15,913 bases of DNA, taken from positions 21,699-37,611 of the forward strand of contig DKGY01000005.1 in the NCBI GenBank assembly GCA_002453475.1, read 5' to 3'. Positions 6,820 through 14,246 of the stretch are shown in pieces (position 1 is the first letter of the stretch; every line of letters begins with the position of its first letter). Both the position numbers and the translations under genes were made by a program. The DNA comes from Clostridium sp. UBA6758. Its GTDB lineage: Bacteria > Bacillota > Clostridia > Clostridiales > Clostridiaceae. Below the pieces are notes generated by a model. That model had not been told where the DNA came from. It ran no database searches and worked only from the letters and a program-made list of their open reading frames with translations.

Positions 6820-7800
6820 CTATATAAGATAAGAATTTATTTCCTCGTCAGTTGCACAAGTCTCTTCTATAGTACTATGTTCTTTACTTCCAAACTCTGA
6901 ATATCTAACTGTCGCCTTTGGTTCATCCTTACCTTTACTATATCTTATAGCAATCTTAGCCGCAACAGATATTACTTCTCCTGTGGCTTCTCCTACAATT
7001 ACTATCATGGAACCATTGAAGTCCTGAACTAACAGTATTGTATCCCCTTCTTTAAGAAGACCTTTAATCATTTCTCCTTCTTCTTGAGTTCTTGTAGATA
7101 TAACCTTAGCGTTAGGTGTAACTCTAAAATGACGACCTATTCTAAGTAATTCAAGCTCTCTTTCTGCTGGATTTGGGTTATGAGATAAAAGTTCTTTTAA
7201 TCTAACAGAATAGTTTGGCTCTGTTAACTTACATCCCCCTGCTGGTGACGGATATTCCTTTATACCCCACTCTTCAGCAAGTTCCATTTGAACCTTTCTT
7301 CCTCTACCTTGAATATTTAAAAGTCTTTCTCTATCTACAAGTCCATTCTCTTCCATCTCTGTAGGCTTAAGATTTTTAGCACAAAGAGGACGAAGAATTT
7401 TACTTCCTATCCCACTTTCATTCTTAACTTTGTCTAATGCACTTCTATTTTGAGACATAGGTCTTTGATTTAAAACCTCTCCAGTAATAATAAAATCTGC
7501 ATTTAATTTTTCTAAAAGCTCTCCACAATACTTCATCATCATAGCATGACAATCAATACACGGATTCATATTTTTACCATATCCATTTTTAGGATTCTTA
7601 ACCATCTTAAAATGTTCTTCCTTAAAGTCTACTACCTCTAAAGGAATATCTACCTGTTTTACCATTCTTCTTGCATTTTCTTCGTTAAAGAAATAAGATT
7701 TAAAACATATTCCAATAACATCAATTCCTTGATCCTTAATTAACTTTGCTGCAAGAATACTATCTAAACCACCTGAAACCATAGCCAATGCTCTTGTCAT
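6820..7800 (-). CDS. PP-loop ATPase, tRNA-thiouridine synthase-like
   Basis: A 326-residue enzyme of the MnmA/ThiI-like PP-loop group, which adenylates a tRNA uridine so that sulfur can replace its oxygen. The N-terminus has the PP-loop SGGLDS (9-14). NPCIDCH (79-85) gives Cys81 and Cys84, and PSPAGGC (184-190) gives Cys190; these are candidates for a metal/Fe-S site or persulfide carrier. The C-terminal part (about 205-290), with LRIGRHFRVTPNAK and a run of strands, resembles the NFACT-R/DUF814-type RNA-binding module that I recall being fused to such enzymes. There is no THUMP domain, so it is not classical ThiI, and it lacks the usual MnmA layout. The exact tRNA position is unknown. AGGTGGAG precedes the ATG. 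Confidence 0.8.
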   Translation of the reverse strand: MTRALAMVSGGLDSILAAKLIKDQGIDVIGICFKSYFFNEENARRMVKQVDIPLEVVDFKEEHFKMVKNPKNGYGKNMNPCIDCHAMMMKYCGELLEKLNADFIITGEVLNQRPMSQNRSALDKVKNESGIGSKILRPLCAKNLKPTEMEENGLVDRERLLNIQGRGRKVQMELAEEWGIKEYPSPAGGCKLTEPNYSVRLKELLSHNPNPAERELELLRIGRHFRVTPNAKVISTRTQEEGEMIKGLLKEGDTILLVQDFNGSMIVIVGEATGEVISVAAKIAIRYSKGKDEPKATVRYSEFGSKEHSTIEETCATDEEINSYLI

Positions 7801-7938
7801 TTTTTCTCCACCTAACTCTCCTAGTATTCTTTATTCTGTATCCTTTGCTCTACTCTATAGTATATTAATCTATTTGTATCACATTAACTTATATAACTAT
7901 TTAAAATAAGACATACAATAATTTTACTATTTTATTTT

Positions 7939-7961
7939 ATTACTATCAACTTGAAAGTAAT
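7939..7961. repeat. Hairpin between ddl and the PP-loop gene
   Basis: ATTACTATCA and TGAAAGTAAT (7939-7948 and 7952-7961) form a 10-bp stem with one mismatch and a 3-base loop, 22 bases after the ddl stop. The minus strand continues AAAATAAAATAG, without a T run, so it does not look like a normal intrinsic terminator. It could protect the mRNA 3' end. Confidence 0.4.
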
Positions 7962-7983
7962 GGCTAATAATAATTTTAATTTA

Positions 7984-9006
7984 CTAACCTCTCTCAATCG
8001 CAAGTTCAATTAACTCATCTATAAGATTACTATACGATAATCCAGTAGCCTCCCACATTTTAGGATACATACTTATACTTGTAAATCCCGGTATAGTATT
8101 TACTTCATTTAGATATACTTCTCCGCTTTCCTTATCTACTAAGAAGTCTACTCTAGCCATACCTGCACAATCCAATTTTTTATAAATCTTAACAGATAAC
8201 TTTCTTATATTCTCCATTTCTTCTTCATCTAAATTAGCTGGAATTAGAAGTTTAGATTCTGCATTGGCATACTTAGCTTCATAATCATAAAATTCCTTAG
8301 CCGGAATTATCTCTCCTGGAATGGATGCTTTAGCATCATCATTACCAAGTACTGCAACTTCAATTTCTCTAGCATTTAGTCCTTCCTCTACAAGAATCTT
8401 TCTATCATGTTTTAAGGCCTCTATTAATCCATTTTTAAGACTATCTCTATTATGGGCTTTAGTTATTCCTACAGAAGATCCACTATTTGCTGGTTTTACA
8501 AAACAAGGATATCCCAACTTATCTTCAATTTCATTTATAAATTTCTCACTACTTTTTCCATAATCAAAGGCATTTACCACTACGTATGCTGCTTGTTTTA
8601 TGCCTTCATGTTCTAAAAGATATTTCGTATAAACCTTATCCATGCATACAGCTGAACTCATAACTGAAGGACCTACACATGGTAATTTCATTAATTTACA
8701 TAGACCCTGAATAGTTCCATCCTCACCATACATACCATGAAGTACAGGAAATACTACATCTACCTCTTTATTTAATAATAATTTAATTCCATCTTCAACT
8801 TTATTCTTATGATCATCTTCCCATTTTCCATTTCCTATATTCTCTATATCACCTTTGTAAAGAAACCATTTTCCATCTTTAGTTATACCTACTGGAAATA
8901 TACTATATTTTTCTTTATCTATATGATTCAGAACAGAAGTTGCTGATACTCTAGACACCTCATGTTCTGTTGATTGTCCTCCAAATAGTATTGCTACCTT
9001 CTTCAT
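7984..9006 (-). CDS. ddl: D-alanine--D-alanine ligase
   Basis: Ddl joins two D-alanines with ATP to make the dipeptide end of peptidoglycan precursors, in the cytoplasm. The 340-residue ATP-grasp protein has FGGQSTEHEVS (8-18, with the D-Ala-binding Glu15), KPANSGSSVG (171-180), the loop EFYDYEAKY (238-246) and the metal-binding EVNTIPGF (301-308). The tyrosine in the FYDYxxKY loop points to D-Ala rather than D-lactate as second substrate. An in-frame TTG at 9022-9024 would add six residues, but those codons overlap the Shine-Dalgarno AGGAG that lies correctly before the ATG at 9004-9006, so the ATG is the start. The gene follows spoIIR after a 120-bp gap that holds a probable terminator and promoter. 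Confidence 0.95.
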   Translation of the reverse strand: MKKVAILFGGQSTEHEVSRVSATSVLNHIDKEKYSIFPVGITKDGKWFLYKGDIENIGNGKWEDDHKNKVEDGIKLLLNKEVDVVFPVLHGMYGEDGTIQGLCKLMKLPCVGPSVMSSAVCMDKVYTKYLLEHEGIKQAAYVVVNAFDYGKSSEKFINEIEDKLGYPCFVKPANSGSSVGITKAHNRDSLKNGLIEALKHDRKILVEEGLNAREIEVAVLGNDDAKASIPGEIIPAKEFYDYEAKYANAESKLLIPANLDEEEMENIRKLSVKIYKKLDCAGMARVDFLVDKESGEVYLNEVNTIPGFTSISMYPKMWEATGLSYSNLIDELIELAIERG

Positions 9007-9048
9007 ATTTATCACTCCTAACAATAATTTTATCCTTGGTACAATCTA

Positions 9049-9114
9049 TTCACTGTAAAAATAAATAGTGAACATAAATAAATTATACTCCTTATATTTT
9101 ATATATGTTCACTA
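9049..9114 (-). terminator. Probable spoIIR terminator with overlapping repeat arms
   Basis: On the minus strand TAGTGAACATA (9104-9114) pairs perfectly over 11 bp with TATGTTCACTA (9066-9076) and is followed by TTTATTTTTAC, which makes it a plausible intrinsic terminator for spoIIR despite the 27-base loop. A third arm, AGTGAA (9049-9054 on the plus strand as TTCACT), can compete to form a smaller hairpin with the second arm. Confidence 0.55.
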
Positions 9115-9124
9115 CCATATTCAA
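9096..9124 (-). promoter_or_regulatory. Candidate sigma-A promoter of ddl
   Basis: On the minus strand TTGAAT (9119-9124) and TAAAAT (9096-9101) are 17 bases apart. It overlaps the first arm of the spoIIR terminator hairpin, so transcripts started here would lack that arm and could escape termination. Confidence 0.45.
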
Positions 9125-9126
9125 TA

Positions 9127-9858
9127 TTATTTAAACAGATTTTTCAATATATCTTCTATTTTAAACTTTATTACGATATTATCATCTTCAGTATTATCAG
9201 CTATAGCCTCACTAACAACTTCAATTTCCTCTATCTTTTCACTATTAATATTTTTTGAATTAGTATTGTCTACCATATTGAATTCTTCGTCATCTAGAAC
9301 TTTTTTCATTTCTTCTTCTGTTTCCTCATAAGCAACTTCACCTTTAGTTATATCTACAAAACATATGGGAGGAAACATAACACACCACCAATTTTGACCT
9401 TCACCAGTTCCAATTATTATTCTATATGCTTCATATTCTCCTTGTGGTAAAGTAATATTACCATAGGTTTTAACAGGGAAATTCTCCTTACCTAAAGTAG
9501 ATTCTACAGAATAATCATAACCATTTTCTTTTATAACCACTCTAGCTATCTCAAGAATTTTTTCATTTTCCTTATTCAAAATTTCTCTCGATTCTTCTAT
9601 ATTCTTACTATCTTTTAAAAGTGGTTGTACATATTCTAAAACCTTATCTCTAACTTTAAGCTTTAGGCTTTGATCCTTTTCACTATCACTATTAGCAATA
9701 ACGTGAAATCTAATTAACTTTCCTGATATATCTTCTGTTGAAACATTATCTTCCATCTTATTTTCAGAAACAGAATTAACTGCTTCAACTCCCTGCACCT
9801 TAACTAAAAGTACAACTATAATAAATATGGTAACAATTGTAGATATAATTTTTTTCAT
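9127..9858 (-). CDS. spoIIR: Stage II sporulation protein R (SpoIIR)
   Basis: SpoIIR is made in the forespore and secreted into the space between the two membranes, where it triggers the SpoIIGA protease to activate pro-sigma-E in the mother cell. The 243-residue protein starts with a signal peptide or anchor (Lys2-Lys3, hydrophobic about 4-20), followed by the family signatures KLIRFHVIANSDSEKDQSLK (about 47-66) and WWCVMFPPICFVD. The last 55 or so residues are an acidic tail rich in Glu, Asp and Asn, less conserved and making it slightly longer than the Bacillus protein. AGGAGG eight bases before the ATG marks the start. A forespore-type promoter lies just upstream. The GerA-type receptor genes precede it with no obvious terminator between, so read-through is possible. 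Confidence 0.95.
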   Translation of the reverse strand: MKKIISTIVTIFIIVVLLVKVQGVEAVNSVSENKMEDNVSTEDISGKLIRFHVIANSDSEKDQSLKLKVRDKVLEYVQPLLKDSKNIEESREILNKENEKILEIARVVIKENGYDYSVESTLGKENFPVKTYGNITLPQGEYEAYRIIIGTGEGQNWWCVMFPPICFVDITKGEVAYEETEEEMKKVLDDEEFNMVDNTNSKNINSEKIEEIEVVSEAIADNTEDDNIVIKFKIEDILKNLFK

Positions 9859-9892
9859 TACTTCTTCCTCCTAAAACTTAAAATCATATTTT

Positions 9893-9921
9893 AATTGTTA
9901 CCATATGGACAAGTTATATTC
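9893..9921 (-). promoter_or_regulatory. Forespore (sigma-F/sigma-G) promoter of spoIIR
   Basis: On the minus strand GAATA (9917-9921) and GGTAACAATT (9893-9902) are 14 bases apart. The second element fits every defined position of the B. subtilis sigma-F -10 consensus GGNRAnAnTW as I recall it, and spoIIR is a known sigma-F target. The start would fall about 28 bases before the ATG. Confidence 0.65.
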
Positions 9922-9971
9922 ACTTTTAGTTATATTTTTTATATTTTATAGTACATTAACTTATTCAATAA

Positions 9972-11150
9972 TTAATTTGATAATCCTATATTTCTTATAT
10001 CATTATTTACGATAATAGATATTTCTGCATTTTGAAGAGCTTCTGGCCAATTGTCCTTTACTTCGTCCCAGATTCCTTTATGAAACCTTCTAATATCACC
10101 GCCAATATCTAATACGTCTACCTTTAGGTTATTCCCGGTAAAATCTATAATCTCTTGGAAATCTTTTCTCATAGATTCATCGAATTGTTGTTCAATTTCC
10201 TTTATGACATCACTATCTAAAGTCTCTGCTTCAGTGTAATATCCCTTTAAAGACCCTTCTGTGTCAATGATATATTCCAACTTTAATTTATTGTCTTCGT
10301 AACCTATATGTAAATCTCTATCTACATTTTTTATATAGTAGTCTATATTATGCCCTTCTTTATTCACAGCTTTTCTACAGGAACCAATATCTCCTCTAAG
10401 TATTTGAATATCTGTCATCTGATTATTATCTAAATAATCCTTTATGGTAAAACCTTTTATGACAGCCATACCTGTAAGCTGTATATCTTTTTCATTTTCA
10501 AGAGAGAAAACAGGCAACACACTCGAATTGTAAGATTTAACCATATCAATATATTTTGTTAAAGTTATAGGAGCTACTGTACCATTTTTACTACTATTAC
10601 CCATAAGGCTAGTTATATAATTATCGATATTTTCTTCAGTTACAGGCTTAACTTCTACATAATCCTTTGCCTTTCCTTTAACTATAGCCATCATAATTGT
10701 TCTATTTAAACTTGGTTCTCTTTCAATATAATCCATTACTTCTTGTAAAATTTCAGGGTACTTAAATAATTCTTCACTTAAAAGTAAGAGTTTACTATGT
10801 CCAAAGTGGAGAGCTCTACTGCTCTTTCCAAGGGCTTTAAAATATGTATCTGTCATAGAATACCCTTCTACTGTTATAGAAAGTTCTGAAGCAGTACCCT
10901 TTTTAGGATCCATATTTCTAATGTCTGGAAATCCATAGGTTACTCTTAAAGTATTATTTTTTTCAATGCTCTCTTCTGATGTATTCTCTTTAGAATTTAT
11001 TATTTCACTCCTAACTTTAATATCTTCACCTACATCTATTGCTATGGTAGATACAAAGGCTTTTCTATCAATCTCTACACTATCCCAGCATCCAGTAAGA
11101 AGTAAAGATATCATCATTATAGGAATAAGTTTTATTATCTTATTCTTCAC
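9972..11150 (-). CDS. GerA-family germinant receptor subunit C (lipoprotein)
   Basis: The C subunit of a nutrient germinant receptor, a lipoprotein on the outer face of the spore inner membrane. The 392-residue protein has a short lipoprotein signal with lipobox LLTGC and Cys21 as the lipidation site, then CWDSVEIDRKAFVSTIAIDV, typical of GerAC/GerKC. The start is GTG at 11148-11150, behind GGAGG with seven-base spacing; the first codons overlap the end of the B gene by 11 bases, which implies translational coupling. It is the last gene of the receptor operon. The paralogue (GerA, GerB, GerK and so on) cannot be told from sequence alone. Confidence 0.92.
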   Translation of the reverse strand: MKNKIIKLIPIMMISLLLTGCWDSVEIDRKAFVSTIAIDVGEDIKVRSEIINSKENTSEESIEKNNTLRVTYGFPDIRNMDPKKGTASELSITVEGYSMTDTYFKALGKSSRALHFGHSKLLLLSEELFKYPEILQEVMDYIEREPSLNRTIMMAIVKGKAKDYVEVKPVTEENIDNYITSLMGNSSKNGTVAPITLTKYIDMVKSYNSSVLPVFSLENEKDIQLTGMAVIKGFTIKDYLDNNQMTDIQILRGDIGSCRKAVNKEGHNIDYYIKNVDRDLHIGYEDNKLKLEYIIDTEGSLKGYYTEAETLDSDVIKEIEQQFDESMRKDFQEIIDFTGNNLKVDVLDIGGDIRRFHKGIWDEVKDNWPEALQNAEISIIVNNDIRNIGLSN

Positions 11151-12240
11151 TTTGCATCCTCCTTTTCTTTATATAGCTTAATAATAGAGTTATTCCTATT
11201 ACAACTATAATTGTTGCAATAAAACCAATTCTTAAGTACCCAAATTTTAAATTTCTAACTTCTACAATACTGTTAGGTATCATAGAAGCTAAATATACTA
11301 TAGGAACATATATCATAGAGGATGTTCTAATATCATCTAAATTAAGACTTTCTTTTAATATGGAAGAGGCAAAATAATATATATTGGCAAACGATGTAAA
11401 ATAAAATATTACCCACAATGCCATAACCAAACCATCCCACTTTTCTAGAAAGCCACTTCTTGAACTTATGGATTGTAGCATTGTTATGGTTGGAAATATA
11501 CTTTCAGCAGTTTGTACTGATGATAAAGTAGCGGATACTAAGATAAATATTATCACATAGAACACACCTACAAAAATACTACTTCTTCTTAATATCGAAC
11601 CAATCTTTCCTTTTTCCCTTACATATGGTATCAATATAAAAGCAATAGAAAAACCATTAAATAAAAATAACATTTCAAAACTAGATATAAAATAATTTTC
11701 AATAGGTGAAGCACCTATTGGTAAAAGATTCTTGAAATTTGCTTCAGGTAAAGTTAATAATAAAATTATTGCTAAAGGTAAAAACATAACCCAGAAGGCT
11801 ATTTCATTAAAATGCACCACATTAGCAAGTCCTCCGCGACTTAAATACATTCCTGTAAATATAAATGTTATTATTATTACTTCAGTAGGTGTATTAACTA
11901 AAAGATACATAGTTATAACCTCTGAAAATACTCTAAGAGAAAATGATAATACAATTATTATCACCAATGAATATATTAATGATATAATTGTTCCTAGAAC
12001 TCCTCCATAAGTATCTTTTAATATGGGCGTAATATCCTTATATTTATTTAATTTTACTATTTCATATATACAAAAAAGAATTAGACAAATTGCAATTCCT
12101 GCTATTATTGCAGATATCCAACTATCTGCACCTACATATTTAGCTACAATAGCGGGAGCATAAAAAACACCTACCCCTATCATGGATACTGATAAGCTAG
12201 CAAAGAGTGCAAATTCTTCAATAAATCCTTTATTTTTCAT
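11140..12240 (-). CDS. GerA-family germinant receptor subunit B (permease-like)
   Basis: The B subunit, related to the APC amino-acid transporter superfamily and thought to bind the germinant in the spore inner membrane. The 366-residue protein is hydrophobic throughout, with about ten membrane helices starting at about residue 10 (FALFASLSVSMIGVGVFYAP), and ends in a short basic tail. The length is normal. GGGAGG seven bases before the ATG gives a clear start, 28 bases after the A gene stops. Its last codons overlap the start of the C gene. The order A-B-C matches B. subtilis gerA rather than split arrangements known in some clostridia. Confidence 0.92.
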   Translation of the reverse strand: MKNKGFIEEFALFASLSVSMIGVGVFYAPAIVAKYVGADSWISAIIAGIAICLILFCIYEIVKLNKYKDITPILKDTYGGVLGTIISLIYSLVIIIVLSFSLRVFSEVITMYLLVNTPTEVIIITFIFTGMYLSRGGLANVVHFNEIAFWVMFLPLAIILLLTLPEANFKNLLPIGASPIENYFISSFEMLFLFNGFSIAFILIPYVREKGKIGSILRRSSIFVGVFYVIIFILVSATLSSVQTAESIFPTITMLQSISSRSGFLEKWDGLVMALWVIFYFTSFANIYYFASSILKESLNLDDIRTSSMIYVPIVYLASMIPNSIVEVRNLKFGYLRIGFIATIIVVIGITLLLSYIKKRRMQSEE

Positions 12241-12268
12241 ATCTTAACCTCCCAGCTATGGTAACACC

Positions 12269-13753
12269 TTATTTAGTACCACCTTGTCTTTTAGTTTTCT
12301 GTCTCACTTGATTTTGTGTTTTTAAGAAATGAGGCCTATCTTTAAACACTTTAAGGGGCATTCTTACATACAAGTCTTTTAAATCACTCCAAACTAAATC
12401 TACAGCTGGAGCAAGATAAGGTATTCCAAAACTTTTTATTCTTGTTAAATGAATTATTAAGAATATAATACCTAGCATTATTCCGTACAAACCAAAAACT
12501 GCTGCTAAAACAATAATCATTATTCTGAAGTAGGTAAAAGCCGAGGTTACTGTATAGTTAGGCATCAAAAATGTTGTTATTGCTGTAAGTCCTAAAACTA
12601 TAACCATTATAGGACTTACTAATCCTGCTGTTACAGCTGATTGCCCTATTATAAGCCCTCCAACTATACCAATAGTAGAACCAACCGGCTTGGGTAATTT
12701 TATAATAGCTTCAACTAGAAATGCTAAACTAGCCTCCATGAGTAGTACTTCTACATAGGCAGCAAAAGGTACTCCCTCTCTAGATGAAGCTATGGTATAT
12801 GCTAATTTTGTAGGAATTAAGTCTGTATGAAATGTAGTTACCGCTACATATAAAGCAGGTAAAACTAGAGATACCAGTATTCCAACAATCCTAATAAATC
12901 TTACTATGCTTCCACTTATCCAGCTTGTATAGTAATCATCTGGTGATTGAAAGAAATCCACTAACACTGCTGGAACAATTAATGCAAAGGGTGATCCATC
13001 TACAATTATTCCTATTCTTCCTTCATATAAAGCAGCCGCTACTACATCTGGTCTTTCTGTACTTTGTACTTGAGGAAATGGGGTTTTATCATTATCTTCA
13101 ATAAATTGTTCAACATAACCACTATCTAAAATTGCATCAATATCAATTCTCTCTAATCTTTCCTTAAGTTCTTCTAGTACATCGGTATTTACTATATCAT
13201 CTATGTATACTATAGCAATATCAGTTTTAGATCTAACACCACATTGTCTTCCCTCAACTTTAAGTCCTGCATCTCTAATTCTTCTTCTAAGAAGTGCTGT
13301 ATTAAACCTTATAGTTTCTGTAAATCCTTCTCTAGAACCACGTATTACAGTTTCTCCCGAAGGCTCACCAACTCCACGATTAGGCCATGCTCTATTAGCA
13401 ACTACTAAAGCTCCTGCTAAATTATCTATCAAAACTAAACTTTCACCTGATAATATTGCATTAATTCCATCGCTTAATTTATTAACTTCTCTCATATCAG
13501 ATATAGCTATAATTCTATCTTTTATTTCCTTAGCATCTATCACCTCTTCACTCATCTTCATCATAGGTTCAAGTAAAAAATCATTTAATAGTTCCTTATC
13601 TGCCATACCATCTATATAGATGACTCCACAAAGAATATCCCCAAACTTAAATTCTCTAAATACCATATCGGATGTATCTTCAAATAATTTCTTAAGATAA
13701 TCCATATTCTCTCTTGTGCTATTAGAAATATGTTCACGAATTTGACCCTTCAT
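12269..13753 (-). CDS. GerA-family germinant receptor subunit A
   Basis: The A subunit, which in GerA of B. subtilis oligomerises and is proposed to form an ion channel opened by germinant. The 494-residue protein has a soluble N-terminal domain (about 1-285) with the conserved SREGF (140-144) and NTALLRRRIRDAGLK stretches and the conserved block RPDVVAAALYEGRIGIIVDG (234-253). A C-terminal membrane domain follows with about four to five helices (about 288-308, 330-350, 361-398, 407-437), and then a basic soluble tail. The length is normal for the family. GGAG eight bases before the ATG supports the start. The small membrane-protein gene ends 63 bases upstream, and no terminator separates them. 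Confidence 0.94.
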   Translation of the reverse strand: MKGQIREHISNSTRENMDYLKKLFEDTSDMVFREFKFGDILCGVIYIDGMADKELLNDFLLEPMMKMSEEVIDAKEIKDRIIAISDMREVNKLSDGINAILSGESLVLIDNLAGALVVANRAWPNRGVGEPSGETVIRGSREGFTETIRFNTALLRRRIRDAGLKVEGRQCGVRSKTDIAIVYIDDIVNTDVLEELKERLERIDIDAILDSGYVEQFIEDNDKTPFPQVQSTERPDVVAAALYEGRIGIIVDGSPFALIVPAVLVDFFQSPDDYYTSWISGSIVRFIRIVGILVSLVLPALYVAVTTFHTDLIPTKLAYTIASSREGVPFAAYVEVLLMEASLAFLVEAIIKLPKPVGSTIGIVGGLIIGQSAVTAGLVSPIMVIVLGLTAITTFLMPNYTVTSAFTYFRIMIIVLAAVFGLYGIMLGIIFLIIHLTRIKSFGIPYLAPAVDLVWSDLKDLYVRMPLKVFKDRPHFLKTQNQVRQKTKRQGGTK

Positions 13754-13816
13754 ATAGCTATCTCCTTCCCTTTAATGCAACATAATTTAAAATTTCATAA
13801 TTTCTATATCTATTTT

Positions 13817-14017
13817 CTAGATAAAAATTCCTCTCAGAATATACATTCCAACCACAATTAACATCATGGCTATCCCTACTACTAAGCTTTGTTTTTTAGC
13901 TTTATGCTTATCTTCCCTTGAAAAATATCTTACATCACCAATTAACATCATATATCCAGATACTAATACTAGTATTACTAGGTATATATCAAATCTTTCA
14001 ATTAAAACTCTCATCAT
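13817..14017 (-). CDS. Small two-helix membrane protein, putative germinant receptor D subunit
   Basis: A 66-residue protein with two hydrophobic segments (about 9-27 and 45-64) joined by a charged loop, DVRYFSREDKHKAKK, which makes a helical hairpin in the membrane likely. I do not recognise a named family from the sequence. Its size, topology and place beside receptor genes match the receptor 'D' proteins described for Bacillus germinant receptors (about 65-75 residues, two membrane segments), which alter receptor function. That link is inference. GAAGGA precedes the first ATG; the second codon is also ATG. It is the first gene after a forespore-type promoter and is followed by the A, B and C subunit genes. 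It is unrelated to the lipoprotein GerD. Confidence 0.75.
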   Translation of the reverse strand: MMRVLIERFDIYLVILVLVSGYMMLIGDVRYFSREDKHKAKKQSLVVGIAMMLIVVGMYILRGIFI

Positions 14018-14088
14018 AAATTATCATCCTTCAAATTTATATTTTAATTTATCATCTATTTGCTGACCTTAATATTTCCCTGCTAGCC

Positions 14089-14118
14089 TAGTTTTACCTT
14101 TGTATAAAGTTTATATTC
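14089..14118 (-). promoter_or_regulatory. Forespore (sigma-F/sigma-G) promoter of the receptor operon
   Basis: On the minus strand GAATA (14114-14118) and GGTAAAACTA (14089-14098) are 15 bases apart, a full match to the -10 pattern GGNRAnAnTW and to the -35 pattern GHATR shared by sigma-F and sigma-G. The predicted leader to the small membrane protein is about 65 bases. Germinant receptor operons are sigma-G-dependent in B. subtilis. Confidence 0.65.
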
Positions 14119-14166
14119 ATAAAATTATCAGCATGAATCCTTAAGGTCCTCAAACCACAATTTAAT

Positions 14167-14207
14167 AAAAAAATAAGAGAGTAATTCCTCTTGAATCACT
14201 CTCTTAT
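14167..14207 (-). terminator. Intrinsic terminator of ispE
   Basis: On the minus strand a 15-bp stem (14193-14207 with 14173-14187, one G-U pair) has a 5-base loop and is followed by seven T residues. It lies 39 bases after the ispE stop and isolates ispE from the receptor operon, so that operon needs its own promoter. Confidence 0.92.
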
Positions 14208-14246
14208 CCCTAATTATATTATGACCATTATTTAACTAAACAACTT

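Noticed and set aside
7939..7961. Hairpin after ddl as an intrinsic terminator
   Set aside because: The minus strand downstream of the stem is A-rich, with no T run, and the stem has a mismatch.
9049..9095. Tiny minus-strand frame (MFTIYFYSE) behind AAGGAG, a possible leader peptide before ddl
   Set aside because: Spacing from AAGGAG to the ATG is about 12 bases, the peptide has no telling codon run, and the region is better explained by hairpin arms and a promoter.
13203..13619. 138-codon plus-strand open frame
   Set aside because: It is antisense to the receptor A subunit gene, whose protein is clearly conserved; no start signals or domains were seen.
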